A stretch of DNA of 64,000 bases, taken from the NCBI GenBank assembly GCA_038025085.1, contig CM076153.1, positions 21,365,001-21,429,000 of the forward strand, given 5' to 3'. The notes below the pieces were generated by a model. The model worked only from the letters and a program-made list of their open reading frames with translations, did no database searches and was not told the origin of the DNA. This DNA comes from Tetragonia tetragonoides. Its lineage: Eukaryota; Streptophyta; Magnoliopsida; Caryophyllales; Aizoaceae. This document shows positions 1 through 10,750 of this stretch, piece by piece. The translations under genes were made by a program, and so were the position numbers. The number at the start of each line of letters is the position of its first letter. Positions within the stretch are counted from its first letter, which is position 1.

Positions 1-135
1 GGATTGGACGAATACGACTGTTACAATGCTGAATTAGAAGACACTCGTTCTCATTGTCCAGTTTGCAGAAGCGCTAGGGAAGTTTTGTGGTTTCATTGTA
101 CCCATACTGTAGGCAATGTCTTTTTTTTTTGTTGA
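1..135 (+). CDS. F-box protein At1g67623-like, 3' end only
   Basis: This is the last coding segment of a gene that starts before the window. The open frame from base 1 reads to a TGA at 133-135 and contains YNAELEDTRSHCPVCR, with a Cys-x2-Cys pair. It closely resembles the C-terminus of the complete F-box gene at 7185-8092, which has NAELEDTYPYCPVC. Plant F-box proteins of this group have an N-terminal F-box, Sel1/TPR-like helices and a short Cys-rich tail; they would act as substrate receptors of SCF ubiquitin ligases. The 3' flank (about 145-300) shares the phrase TAATGTTATGTAATGTAGCA with the 7-kb copy, so the two are duplicates including their 3' UTRs. The last residues (a Phe run, then Cys) come from a T-run and may reflect a decayed end. 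Confidence 0.6.
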   Translation, partial: GLDEYDCYNAELEDTRSHCPVCRSAREVLWFHCTHTVGNVFFFC

Positions 136-375
136 TCACCTGTAGGCAATGTCTAATGTTATGTAATGTAGCAAAAAGGATAAGTGTCATGTATTGTAGC
201 GAAATTTTGCTAAGAAACATGGTATGTAGCTAACACATCATACACCTCTACCAAATACCAATCAACAAGCACACGGATAAGTGTCATGTATTGTAGCGAA
301 ATTGTACAAAATGATAAGGTATGAAATTTAATTAGTTTAGATGGGAAGATAAGAAATCATATAATTTAACCAAAA
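136..375. other. 3' flank of the F-box remnant
   Basis: No gene is seen. It contains short repeated phrases around ATGTAATGTAGCAAAA and TGTCATGTATTGTAGCGAAA, related to the tandem repeat downstream of the second F-box gene (about 8076-8185). This is probably old 3' UTR and flanking sequence. Confidence 0.4.
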
Positions 376-1410
376 AGTAGGAAAGTGTGTATATTGGATG
401 CACGCACCAATCACTATATTCCATAGTGGGTAGAGAACCAGAGATTATACTGATTAGGGAAGGAGGCAAAGGAGAGAGAATGAAAAATGAGGTGGAAGAT
501 AGAAGAATTGGTGCATGCATGACAAATTGACAATTGACATGCACCATTGCTTATGCTCTTATCTAATACAATGCAATGTAGACCATAGATGTGATCATTA
601 AACATTATTATTACAAGTGGCACAAAAAATAAAATGAGTACGACGTAATCCTTAAACCTTGATAAAGTAACGCTCCTTATTATACATGAACGTCTTTTTG
701 TATATGTTCATTTTCATTTTAATTGGATTACAAGAATACATTGACAAAGAAGTGATCTTTATTAAAGTTTCAAACCATTAATTATAAATCGACGCTTAAA
801 ACGTTAAAACTATAGAAGTTCATGTTTTGCGTCAATACTATCAATCATCCTTAGCTTGACCCCTCAGGACCTTTCCCACTCTCACCTGACCTACACTACT
901 CTCTCTCCTACTTGAACCATTAAAGGGTGAAATGAATTACGTATCACGGGAAAAGCCGATCGAGGATTCTTCAATGAATATGGTCATTGCATGTACAGAA
1001 GAATCGGAAGGTTTGGTGTATTTACTTTATTAGCTTGCGCTTAAACATGATGAGGTAAAAAAAGAGAGGAAAAATTAGGTTACAGTGAATTGTCTTGTCT
1101 ACTGTTACTTTTGCTGAGAGAAGCTGACAAAGTGATTATGGCGTTTGGGAGGGTCTAGGAGAGTAGGGTGAGGGTCTGAGTGTCTGAGTGTCTGAGTGTC
1201 TGACCGTCTGAGGGACTTTATTGGGTAGATTTAATTAGGTAAATTAATGCGTATCGGAATTGTATTTGGACACGAATGAAGTGACCCGTGTGATATGTGT
1301 GTGACTACACCAATATTATTTTCCTGCAATATCTGATTATTTTGACCCGCAGAAATAATAGTCTCCATGATTCCCATTTTAATTATTATTGTATGGTTGA
1401 GTAACCATAT
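376..1410 (+). repeat. Segmental duplication copy 1 (partner 16039-17068)
   Basis: About 1035 bp that reappears in the same orientation at 16039-17068 with only scattered substitutions and small indels. The match starts at AGTAGGAAAGTGTGTATATT and ends at GGTTGAGTAACCATAT in both copies. Near 1173-1212 copy 1 carries one more GAGTGTCT unit than copy 2. No convincing coding frame survives in both copies, and no terminal inverted repeat or target-site duplication is evident. It looks like duplicated intergenic DNA, or a solo LTR or non-autonomous element with unclear ends. Confidence 0.8.
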
Positions 1411-1517
1411 ATATATAATAAAGAAGTGAAGTAAGAAGAAGGGATCCTTAAACAATTATAAAAGTCACGCAAAGAGAGAAACAAAGCCTTAAACAATTAT
1501 AAAAGTCACGCAAAGAG

Positions 1518-1681
1518 GTGTTGGCTCACTGGTAACCAAGTTGCAACTTGTTTACCATGTCAGGGGTTCAAACTTCCTGAGGCGCACCTACACGAATTAA
1601 TTCGTAGAATACCCGAGACCGTGCTTTAGGAGTTGCCCTTTAGCCACACCCAAAGAGGAATGCGAAACCAAAAAAAAAAAA
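1518..1681 (+). mobile_element. tRNA-derived SINE-like element
   Basis: The sequence starts GTGTTGGCTCACTGG, which resembles a pol III A box. It then has a B-box-like GGGGTTCAAACTTCC near 1562 and ends in an A-run near 1671-1681. The sequence before it (ACAATTATAAAAGTCACGCA) resembles the sequence after the A-run (ACAATAATAAAACCACGCA), consistent with an aged target-site duplication. A second, more decayed copy lies near 3711-3800. It is not a tRNA gene because no cloverleaf can be drawn from it. Confidence 0.55.
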
Positions 1682-2066
1682 CAATAATAAAACCACGCAA
1701 AATTTATAGAATAAGTGGCCCTAAATAATAATAATAACGTCACCCTGATTATAGAGAGAATTCTTGGCCGTTGAGGTCTAATGCTATAAGAGTAGAAAGT
1801 GACCCTTGAAGTATCTGGTTGTTTTTCCGCAAATGGGGGGGAAGAAATCCAACGTTCATCCCAAAAAAAAAAACAATAATAAAACCACGCACGAAAAAAT
1901 TATAGAAGTGGCCCTAAATTATAATAATAATGTCACCCTGATTCCAAATGAATTCTTGGCCGTTGAGGTCTGAGTCTAATGCTATAAAAGTAGAATGTGA
2001 CCCCTGAAGTATCTGGTTGTTTTTCCGCAAATGGGAGAGAAGAAATCCAACGTTCATCCCAAAAAC
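1671..2066 (+). repeat. Two tandem copies of a ~195-bp unit
   Basis: Unit 1 (about 1671-1861) and unit 2 (about 1862-2066) both start with an A-run and AATAATAAAACCACGCA. Both continue with GGCCCTAAAT, TTCTTGGCCGTTGAGGTCT and GTATCTGGTTGTTTTTCCGC, and end at AACGTTCATCCC. Part of the same phrase recurs at 2983-3035 just before the long AAT array. It is non-coding. Confidence 0.7.
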
Positions 2067-3029
2067 CTTGAGGGAATTCAGGCTCTTTTACCAAATCGCA
2101 AATTCAGCTTGAAAGGTAGCAGGGAGCGCACAGTTTCTTAGTGCACCAGCAATTATACCGACGATCTCATCACTCTCAAGGATGATTCCAGCTACGAAAT
2201 TAGGATTAGTGTCTTTCAGTAGATGAGCATGGAGTAACACATTCTGGCTGCAACAAAGTTGGTAGTAGCTCCACTTGATATGATGAATCGAAGGAGCTCA
2301 TCATGCGCATTCTTTAGCCAGCTCATCTATTAAGAAGATGTGGTCCTCGAAGCTTGCAATATGACTGTAATTGAGAACTCCAATGTATCCATGGATCTCA
2401 ACTATGCCATGCCCTTACGTTTAAGCCGATCATCCGATTTCAACTATGACTGATGTTAGAAAAACATTTTATCACTCATAGTTAATTTAGAAAAACATTT
2501 TATCACTCATATTTTTATCACTCATAGTAACCGACAAAGAAAAAATATGATCTGGTGGTAAATAAAATATGTACAATGAAGAAATGATAAAAGAAATCAT
2601 TTTTGAAGGTTTTAATTTTTTTTTTTGTATTTTCCTATGGTTATTTTGCTATGGAAAAGAGACTGCTTTTTTTTTCGGGGGCTGTAGAGACTGGTGTGTT
2701 TTGATGTATGTTGTATTGTTTTTGGCAGACAAGTGAAGAATTTTGGGGTATTAATACTTGCATCTACCCACTGGGTTGGCCACCCACTGGGTCAATAAAA
2801 TATGTAAGTTTTCCCACTACCACCAATTCCTTTCCTTAATACTTGTTTTTATGGATTTACCCACATTCAAACTTCTAATTAATAGGAAATTGTTGACTAC
2901 TATTGTCTGGGGACTGGGAATTGTTGGTGCTGGGGGAAGTTTTGGACGGTGCAAGTTCGTAGGTGTGATTAGACGGTAAGATTGAAACAATTATAAAGCC
3001 ACGCAAAATTTATAGAATAAGTGGCCCTA
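2067..3029. other. Intergenic, no gene recognised
   Basis: AT-rich sequence without a convincing coding frame. The phrase TTTTATCACTCATAGTTAATTTAGAAA occurs near 2470-2500 and again near 11393-11420, another sign of duplicated blocks across this region. The 73-codon frame at 2758-2979 has no recognisable content. Confidence 0.4.
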
Positions 3030-3225
<196 letters not shown>

Positions 3226-4564
3226 GTAACGCCACCCTGATTCCAAACGTATGTTAATGATGACATATTGACAATATATATATGGTTCAAGGACCCTAAA
3301 TAATATGATCCTTTCTTCTCAAAAAAAAAAAATTGATCCTTAAATATATTTCTCACCTTCATATCTACATTTGTTATGGTGCACGCTTTAATTATAGTGG
3401 TACTGATAAGGCTAGGCAAAAAGTGGTAAACTTGTTTCACACAGGGCATAACATGCTTCAAATAGTGATCGATCGAGCATTTTGTTACTGTTAGTCTCCT
3501 CAGTTCGTATTCAGCTTCCTTATGGCATAACATGCTTCAGTGACGCTTAACACAATAGAACTGACCCTTGAAACATACATTACATATCAAGGGAGTGTTA
3601 CAGATCGAAAATCCCCAAAACGTTATAGATTTAGCTACTGAAGTACACAAAGTTATCTCTCTCAACCTTCAAACTTAATTCAACCTTGATTTAAAAAACA
3701 GAGGTGGTTGGCTCACTGGTAAACAAGTTACAATTTGTACACCAAACCTCCTGGGTCGTACGTTAGGAGGTGCCCTTTAGCCACGCCCAAAGAGGAAGGA
3801 AGTTAATAATCTTCACTGAACCATAATGTCATCGTAAAGTTCATAGCATGTCGAAGGTAATAAACTTCGTATTATCTAGGGTCACTGAACCATAATGTCA
3901 TCGTAAAGTTCATAGCATGTGTTATAGCTTATTACCCGTAGTCGTTACATGTTCTTGCCAGAGGTAAGCTCCACGTGGATCGCCATTTGAAGTGAATAAA
4001 CATTTGAAAATGGCCCTTTAGTATGAGCACAACATAAGGGAGCTCAAGTACATTGCAACGTTCATCCCAAGTACATTGAAAGAATACCATAGAAGTGGCC
4101 CTTTAAACATCAATTACAGAGGGCGCGACGCTTTTGTGACCCTAAAAACAATAGAAGTGACACTTGGGAGATAGTGAGTTCACCCTTTATGTTTCTCTCT
4201 TAAGACAAAAACATTGAGATGGAAACATTAAGGTTTATTTGAGAGTTTGAGACTCTATCAGAGAAGTTAGTCAATGTTCACACCATCATCAACATTACTA
4301 TTGATAACCCTACTACGTTCTATGAACTTACCCTTTAAAATACAAATTGAACCACAACTGATCCTTAAACCATTTTAAAGTGACGCCTAGAACTACAGAC
4401 GTGACCACTCTAGTAAACATGAAAAATAAGGCTAACTCATAGCCACACAAGGAAATAAGGCTAGGAACTTTTAGGATTCTGAAAAATCCCTAAAAAATAG
4501 AGTTTGCACCGTCCAAATTCATCCGGCCCTAGTCAACATCCTATTAATTACAATTGAATCTATA
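3226..4564. other. Intergenic mosaic of dispersed repeats
   Basis: No gene is seen. Near 3711-3800 there is a decayed SINE-like copy (TTGGCTCACTGGTAAACAAG, TGCCCTTTAGCCACGCCC). At 3825-4010 a block about TCGAAGGTAATAAACTT and GAGGTAAGCTCCACGTGGAT is shared with 9618-9780 and with the tandem array at 17.5-20.5 kb. Dispersed GTGACCCT-like words continue through 4000-4420. Confidence 0.5.
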
Positions 4565-5290
4565 ACCTAATTAATAAACTTCAGAATATGGACGGTTTCA
4601 AAGGCTTAGGTGTCAGTAGGGTAGTTGATTTTTTTTGGGGGGGTTATCCATCGTCGACCAATATTCTGATTTGCTGAACCAAGTGACTCTTAACTTAAAG
4701 AGTCCCATGCAACCCCATGAGAGAGAAAAATCATCCTTGTCCTGACCTATTCCCCCACAATAGTGACTCTCACTTGACCTAACTCTCTCTCGTACTTTAC
4801 CCATTAAGAAGTCACCATTGTAGTTGCTCCGATGAGTCCTGGGTAGTTGATTGTTCTACTGTGCAAATCTGTAACCATTAATTATAATTTATTACATTTT
4901 TTTCCCAGTCAAACGTTTTGGAAGACAAAACAAAGAGTATGAACATAGACTACATATTTCGGGAATTGTTCAATGTAAATTACATATTACTTAATTTAAA
5001 TTGCTCAAGGTCAGGAACTTTTAGGATACTGAAAAGCCCTGAAAAATAGTGTTTGCACCGTCCAAATTCATCCGGCCTAGTCAACATCCTATTAATTACA
5101 TCCCATATAAAAAATAACATCCTATTAATTATTTAGTTGAATACACAGAATCAATAGCAGTTTCACAGGTATAAAAATCCCCTCATCGTTCACTTCATCT
5201 TCATCACCAAGATCATCAACAATTCAAAAAGCTATTATCATCTCTGTTTTCTTCCTTCTAAATGCAAGATCTAAAAAGCCAATACTCTAA
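4565..5290 (+). repeat. Duplicated promoter-like block, copy 1 (partner 11750-12118)
   Basis: The left part (GAATATGGACGGTTTCAAAG through CATGAGAGAGAAAAATCATCC) and the right part (about 5140-5290, AATCAATAGCAGTTTCACAG through CTAAAAAGCCAATACTCTAA) recur at 11750-12118 in the same order. Copy 1 has extra sequence between the two parts. The right part contains a TATA box and a pyrimidine-rich leader, so what has been duplicated looks like a promoter plus 5' UTR. Confidence 0.7.
5170..5177 (+). promoter_or_regulatory. Candidate TATA box upstream of the XS-gene hairpin
   Basis: TATAAAAA followed by a C/T/A-rich leader (CCCCTCATCGTTCACTTCAT) typical of plant core promoters. The same arrangement occurs at 11995, and a weaker relative (TATAAAACCCCTCATTCTTC) occurs at 13570. 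The inverted repeat made of IDN2/FDM-like sequence starts about 240 bp downstream. Transcription is inferred, not seen. Confidence 0.45.
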
Positions 5291-5410
5291 CTTATATCAT
5301 TTCAGTTTGACACATAGATTAGCAAATAAACTACCAAAAAGCTTCCGAAAATGATATGCTTTCTTCTCCTTTCCGTATTATACATACTTCATTTTTCACC
5401 TGATCATATT

Positions 5411-5946
5411 TTGACTATCAGAGCCTGAGTTAGGTCCTTCATATCCTCTAAATCATCGTTTTTATCCTTTAGCTCTGCTTTGATGGCCTCCAGCCTTTGT
5501 ACTCATTTTCTTGACAGTTCATCTCTTAGCTTACTTCCACTTTCCCCGACATATTTCCCATCTTTCTTTTCTGCGGGTATGTTAGCTAAAAATCCACAAT
5601 ACCCTTCGAAGCCCACACAAACTTCTCCTTTTAATCACGCCTTTCATGTGAATTGCCCTTTTCAGATTGTCTTGGTGACATTCTTGGACAGTCTGAAATG
5701 GGCAATTCACATGAAAGGCGTGATAAAAAGGAGAAGTTTGTGTGGGCTTCGAAGGGTCTTTTAGATTTGTAGCTAACATACCCGTAGAAAAGAAAGATGG
5801 AAAATATATCCGGGAAAGTGGAAGTAAACTCAGAGATGAACGGTCAAAAAAAAGAGTACAAAGACCGGAGGCCGTCAAAGCAGAGCTAAAGGATAAAACG
5901 ATGATTTAGAGGATATGGAGGCCCTAACTCAGGCTCTGATAGTCAA
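5411..5946. repeat. Large inverted repeat made of IDN2/FDM-like gene fragment
   Basis: The arms are about 260 bp (5411-5671 and 5687-5946) separated by only about 15 nt, and they match with few mismatches. The outer ends are TTGACTATCAGAGCCTGAG and its complement. A transcript would fold into a near-perfect long hairpin. Each arm carries an XS-domain start fused to a coiled-coil segment of an IDN2/FDM-type protein: antisense in the left arm, sense in the right. The right arm continues past its end (5947-5995) with more of the same gene. The frame at 5480-5764 merely reads through the hairpin and is not a gene. Confidence 0.9.
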
Positions 5947-5995
5947 CCAACGAAAGTACATAGACGAGTTGCTAGATGCCGCAACGTCAGTGGTT
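5748..5995 (+). pseudogene. IDN2/FDM-like (XS domain and coiled coil) fragment
   Basis: From about 5748 one frame reads VANIPVEKKDGKY then RESGSKLRDE. This matches the start of the XS domain of SGS3/IDN2/FDM proteins, where a GRYVGESGSKLR-type motif is typical. It runs directly into VKAELKDK. A one-base shift in an A-run then gives LEDMEALTQALIVNQRKY, DELLDAR, the conserved coiled coil just before the XH domain. Most of the XS domain and the long coiled coil between these two parts are missing. Known family members bind double-stranded RNA and assist Pol V-linked RNA-directed DNA methylation. This copy is broken and forms one arm of a hairpin. Confidence 0.65.
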
Positions 5996-7080
5996 ACTTC
6001 TGTTTACAGATAACTTTGTGTACTTCAGTAGATCTATAACTTTTGAACGTGCCGTCGAGCGTAGCTTTTTTCATGTAATTGAAGGTTGCTTTAGTGTTTT
6101 TGCCCCCACGGACCCTTGTAGTTTTTGTGAGGGTGGTTGTTGCTTTTTAATGCACTTTTGAAACGTACATACCTTTTGATGGTTTATGTGTTTTCATTGC
6201 GTAGAAACTGCAGTGGAAGTGACCTTTTAAATCTACATTACAGATCGAGTGGAGTGATCCTCAAACGGTTGAAAATGACCCTTTAGTATGAGCACAACAA
6301 CAGGGAGCTCAAGTACATTGCAACGTCTATCCCAAGTACATTGAGAGACAGGGGGGGCGGGGGGGCAACGGGCGATTAACCAAAGTTAATATTTGTGGGA
6401 GGGCGATTTTAGTTTTTAAAGGGATTAACTCCTTTGTTACAAACGTGCACTATTCACTCAAAAAAAAACAATGATTAACGGTTTACTTTAAAGTAATCGA
6501 CGTCTAACCAAAATTAACAGAAACATTGTTGTATGAAAGTTATAGTCTAAGCAACTTTCACCAACAAAAAAACAAACCATGTACAAGAATAATCGTTATA
6601 TAGTACGAGTGTGACTTTTACATAGATTATTACAAAATATAAATAAAATAAAACTTAAGTTATTACAATCATTTATCCATGTGAACTCCCAAACTCTATA
6701 CATATAGACTATAGTAGTCAAAAAGGTTGGTTGCTCGGGTTCGGGTTGGTAAGAGCAAAAATAAGGTTTATGTGGATACTCCATCCCTTGACCATAAACC
6801 TTTACCCCAAACCCTAACCCTCATGTAATTGTTGTAACGGTGGACTTTGGTAGTGAATTTGGTGGTGATTGTAAATGGTGGACTTTGGCAGTGGATTTTG
6901 GAATAAATAAAAAGTTGTTATTTTTGTCTCGTATTCACTAGAACTGCTATTTACTCCATAACTATTGATTATGGTAGCAAAGTCACAATAATATGATTTC
7001 ACCAAAAAAAAAAGTCACAATAATATGACCTTTGTAGAACAGTAGAGGATCCAAACTGACTTATCATCGATATCATCGAC
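5996..7080. other. Intergenic, no gene recognised
   Basis: It contains GTGACCCT-type words near 6215-6290, a G-rich stretch at 6351-6366 and a direct phrase repeat around GGTGGACTTTGG at 6838-6890. The AT-rich part at 6540-6780 shows no coding signal. None of the short frames has recognisable content. Confidence 0.4.
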
Positions 7081-7088
7081 TATAAATA
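7081..7088 (+). promoter_or_regulatory. Candidate TATA box of the F-box gene
   Basis: TATAAATA lies 104 bp upstream of the chosen start codon at 7185, a usual plant spacing allowing a short 5' UTR. It is the only good TATA match immediately upstream. Confidence 0.5.
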
Positions 7089-7184
7089 TCGCAGTTTGAC
7101 ATCAGTAAATTCTCTGCAATGCATCATTTCCTTCCTTTGAAATTTCTACAGATTAAAAGATAATCGATCTTTGCAATTGTGATT

Positions 7185-8092
7185 ATGGCTCCAAAAAACC
7201 GATTTACCACTGAAGAAAAACGAGATGGACCTGCTTTTGGTGATTCGAAACTGCTTCGTCTTCCCGATGAATTGTTACAAAAAATTGTCACTAAATTGGG
7301 GAATTGGTCCTCAATTGATCTACTTCGCTGTAGGCTAAGGTTTTATACTTCTCTTGAAATACTTTCTTCTAACTATTGTTTTCTAGTTTTTTTATTCGGA
7401 TTTGGATATCAATTTTGTTTTTGATTTACAACAGTGCTCGGAAATTGAACGAAATTGGCCAACGGCCAGTCGTCTATGAAAAAGCAGACGTATCTAAAGT
7501 GTCAATTGAACCCCAAAACAACAGTGCCCGTACGTTTCTATATACATGTGCGCGATTTAAAAACCCGGGTGCTTGGATTGAACTTGGGACGGTATACTCT
7601 CATCATTGAAAGTGTAATACACGATTAATTATTGTCTCTCTCTTATTTTAGTTTCGTCCTCTGTAGCACATGTACTTCGCTGAGAGGAGATTCGAGGAAG
7701 GACAGCGATACATATCAGAGGCAGTAGATTACGGGCTTATGGAGGGGATGTATGTAATGAGCTTTATCTTACTTATGACTGGTCATAAAAATGGGAATTG
7801 GGATGCAGGGATAGAGATGATGGGCAAACTGTACAGGCAGTTCAAAGGGAGAGGCAAAGCTGCTGGAAGGAGAATTATGTCTCATCATTGTCCCCGTCAA
7901 ATTACGTACATTAAGCTTCCCCATTTTGGATTACCATATTTGCCCTGTCCCTTGATACATATACATTACCCTGAATATGAGAATGCTGAATTAGAAGACA
8001 CATATCCTTATTGTCCAGTTTGCACTTGCTTAAGGGAAGTTATCTTGTTTCATTCTACCTTCATTTGCTGCAAAATGTCTAATGTTATGTAA
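7185..8092 (+). CDS. F-box protein At1g67623-like, three exons
   Basis: The model is exons 7185-7339, 7435-7591 and 7667-8092 (738 nt, 245 aa). All junctions are GT-AG and in frame, and the stop is TAA. Exon 1 carries the F-box (LRLPDELLQKIVTKL, about residues 24-50). The first junction restores CRLSARKLNEIG, as expected of the family's F-box end. Exon 2 has the conserved FLYTCARFKNPGAWIELG helix. Exon 3 has the Sel1-like segment YFAERRFEEGQRYISEAV and the tail NAELEDTYPYCPVC. Proteins of this group are predicted SCF substrate receptors; the target is unknown. A truncated relative ends at 135. Shortness and decayed-looking tail residues leave open that it is a recent pseudogene. Confidence 0.7.
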
Positions 8093-8185
8093 TGTAGCAA
8101 AAAGGATTTGCTAGAGAATGTCTCATGTTATGTAATGTAGCAAAATGGATGTTCTAGATATTGTCTAATGTTATGTAATGTAGGG
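8076..8185 (+). repeat. Short tandem repeat in the F-box 3' region
   Basis: Three imperfect copies of a ~50-bp unit containing TGTTATGTAATGTAG overlap the stop codon and run into the 3' UTR. Related sequence follows the F-box remnant at the window start, so the repeat is part of the duplicated gene unit. Confidence 0.65.
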
Positions 8186-9124
8186 AAGTCATCTATCGTA
8201 TTTTGGTAGCTTTTATAAAACAATGTTTTGTTGGGGGTGAAGTTGCATTCGTTATTACTATGTCACTTGGTACACATCTTATACTATGTTGTTGGGCACC
8301 AATTTTGCTATGTAACTTGGACACATCTTATACTATGTTGCAAGTTATATATATGACCCATTGTGCTACGAAACTTGGTAGCTTACACATACACCTCTAC
8401 CAATCAAGAATCATACGAAACAAAATGCCTAATAGGCTTCAACATTACTCGTGATCTAGTGGACAAGTCCACAATCAAAACTTTCGAGGTAGGAGACAAG
8501 GAAACCTCCATTAGTCTTTGCTTGATTTCGGTTATCAACTCTATCGGATCAACTCCCGACATGACAAGAGATATTGCAGAAATCTGATTCTTTTGATGAC
8601 TCAGGAACGGGTTTTTCGTAATATTGGCCCTGTGAACCCTCAGCATTATAAGTGAACCCTCAGCATCATAAGTGACCTTATACTGCAGTAGAAGTAACCT
8701 TTTAAACCTACATGTGTTTCTTTTCCATCTATTCCAAATCAAACAAACTATAATTACAGGGGTGTGACGTGTGGGTGATTCATGTCTTTCTAAATTAACT
8801 ATGAGTGTAATTTCACATTACTTCTACATACACCGTTCTATGTATAAAATTGTTTATCATATACTTAGAAATAATATTATCCTACAAATAGTGGTTGTTA
8901 AGGTATTACATTATTGTTTCAACATTGCAAGTTCAGCCTTTGATTATGGGTAAGCTGTACAACTAAAGAAGTCACCGTATGATTTAATATATAACATGCT
9001 TCAGTGACGCTTAAAACATGCTTCAGTACCAAAATATATAGTACATGGGGTATGAACTTTTTTGCAGACACAAGGCATTGAGGGGAATGGGGATTCGAAC
9101 CCATTGGCTTGCCTTATACATTCG
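8186..9124. other. Intergenic, partly duplicated
   Basis: No gene is seen. The stretch 8617-8790 (GTAATATTGGCCCTGTGAAC, CCTACATGTGTTTCTTTTCC, AATTACAGGGGTGTG) is almost identical to 12370-12520. Tandem phrases around CACATCTTATACTATGTTG occur near 8270-8340. Confidence 0.5.
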
Positions 9125-9365
9125 ATGAAAACTACAAGTGACTCTAAATAAGTAAAAATATGACACTAGATAATAAAACAATGACATTCGAGAACAATAA
9201 AGTGACCCCGGATACATAAAACGTGACCCTGATTCAAACTGGAAGAAAGTGGCCCTGTAAACCCTCAACAGAATAAGTGACCCTATACGGCAGTAGAAAT
9301 GACCTATTAAACCTACATTACAGATCGAGGGGAGTGACCCTCAAACATTTGAAAGTAGTTTTATC
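9125..9365 (+). repeat. Decayed GTGACCCT repeat block, + orientation
   Basis: A string of imperfect 20-25 nt units, each with GTGAC(C/A)CT followed by an A-rich spacer such as AGATAACAATAAA or GGATACATAAAAC. The order of units matches the blocks at 12265-12445 and, in reverse complement, 18885-19060 and 20165-20345. An ancient tandem repeat has thus been copied around the region in both orientations. It is non-coding. Confidence 0.6.
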
Positions 9366-10219
9366 ACTTCAAAAGACCGCTAGAGAGCATGAAATGTAAT
9401 CAATTATAGAAAGTATCGGAATGACTCTTTTGTATCCCGGAAGGGAATGTAATGCGTATAATCGTTTAAAGGCTCACTTCTTAATCGGTCTGCCATGTTT
9501 TGCCCAGTTTTCCCAAGCTTGGACGATCTAGACAGTGGCTTGTTATTTCATCTTAGAAATCTATATTATTATTATCTACGGTCATGCGCTCATTAAACAT
9601 TTAGAGTCACTTCACTCTTGTCGAAGGTAATAAACTTCGTATTTTCTAGGGTCACTGAACCATAATGTCATCGTAAAGTTCATAGCATGTGTTATAGCTT
9701 ATTACCCGTAGTCATTACATGTTCTTGCCAGAGGTAAGCTCCACGTGGATCGCCATTTGAAGTGAATAAACATTCTTCAGTGCCGTGTTGGTACAAATCA
9801 AATCAAGTTTCAGGGTGATATTCGACCGGGTACAATTTTAAGAAACAATCAGTGAAGTTGGTACACTATACTTCTCAGATAAATATCAACAGAACTATTA
9901 GGCTAGAGCAAAACTTTACTATGACATTATGACCATGTATGTTATGAAATTTACTATGACATTGTGGTTCAGTAACCCTTGATAACAATAAACATACATT
10001 AGTAGTATTGATGGCGAATAACAATATGTATCCCATAAAACATATTTTGCGACCAAACTATACTGTAATAGTATTGATGGTGAATGACACTAAAGCTAAG
10101 TTTCATAACCCTCCAAAATTAAACAACGAAACAAACTAATTTGGCTACTAATTGATGATTCTTGTACTTATGTTTCAAACCCATCGCGTTGGTTCAAAAT
10201 GAACATCTGAAGTTGAACC
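9366..10219. other. Intergenic, fragments of the 17.5-20.5 kb array
   Basis: No gene is seen. 9618-9790 (TCGAAGGTAATAAACTT, GAGGTAAGCTCCACGTGGAT, AGTGCCGTGTTGGTACAA) is a partial copy of the tandem unit at 17.5-20.5 kb. The rest is AT-rich with no coding signal. Confidence 0.45.
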
Positions 10220-10750
10220 ATGCAAAAGTTGCATGCATGTCACCAATTGTGGATCGTTGTGATGATTGTCAACTGGCTCAAACATAGGGCAGTGACCTTC
10301 GCCAGATTTGTCACATATCTTCTTCCATGTATGTTCCAAAAGGGTGATTACGGATTTACGGATCTGTCATTTGTTGTACCTAGCTCAAAGAGGTGTAAAG
10401 CATCTCCTGCTGGTTCTGGGACCAGAATGGAGATGAATGTGGAGGATGCTACTCCTAGTTCCCTCAAAATAAAAGGGGTGGAAGCTGAAGATGATTCTGA
10501 TCCTGATCACCTGACGTTGTCGCAATATTTTCAGCTAAACGGTACATGTAGTGCAAATGGAAAAGTTGATTCCTCATTAAGTGAAGAAGAAAGTCCTTTG
10601 TCCTCTGCAGGAGATAATGTATCGGTCAGCGAGACAAAATCCTCAACAAAACACAACACATCCCTTTCTCCACGAAGTCGACGAATCTCCTCCATTTCTC
10701 GGTCTCTTTTTCTCTCTCTCACAAAAGAAAACTTGATGTCAAGTGTATAG
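10220..10750 (+). CDS. Unrecognised 176-codon open frame
   Basis: This is an open frame without a recognised family. The middle (about 10390-10660) has protein-like composition, Ser/Asp/Glu-rich, with stretches such as KGVEAEDDSDPDHLTLSQYF. The first 50 codons (Trp, Cys and Val-rich) look less convincing. The last 30 codons lie in the left arm of a large inverted repeat, so the C-terminus is probably not original. It may be an exon fragment of a gene displaced by duplication. No start-codon context, neighbour or motif supports a working gene. Confidence 0.25.
   Translation: MQKLHACHQLWIVVMIVNWLKHRAVTFARFVTYLLPCMFQKGDYGFTDLSFVVPSSKRCKASPAGSGTRMEMNVEDATPSSLKIKGVEAEDDSDPDHLTLSQYFQLNGTCSANGKVDSSLSEEESPLSSAGDNVSVSETKSSTKHNTSLSPRSRRISSISRSLFLSLTKENLMSSV

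Noticed and set aside
1518..1600. tRNA gene from A- and B-box-like motifs
   Set aside because: No cloverleaf or anticodon arm; an A-rich tail and multiple copies fit a SINE.
5480..5878. 94- and 98-codon frames on opposite strands with nearly the same protein sequence
   Set aside because: Both are readings through the two arms of the inverted repeat, in a frame unrelated to the XS/coiled-coil similarity.
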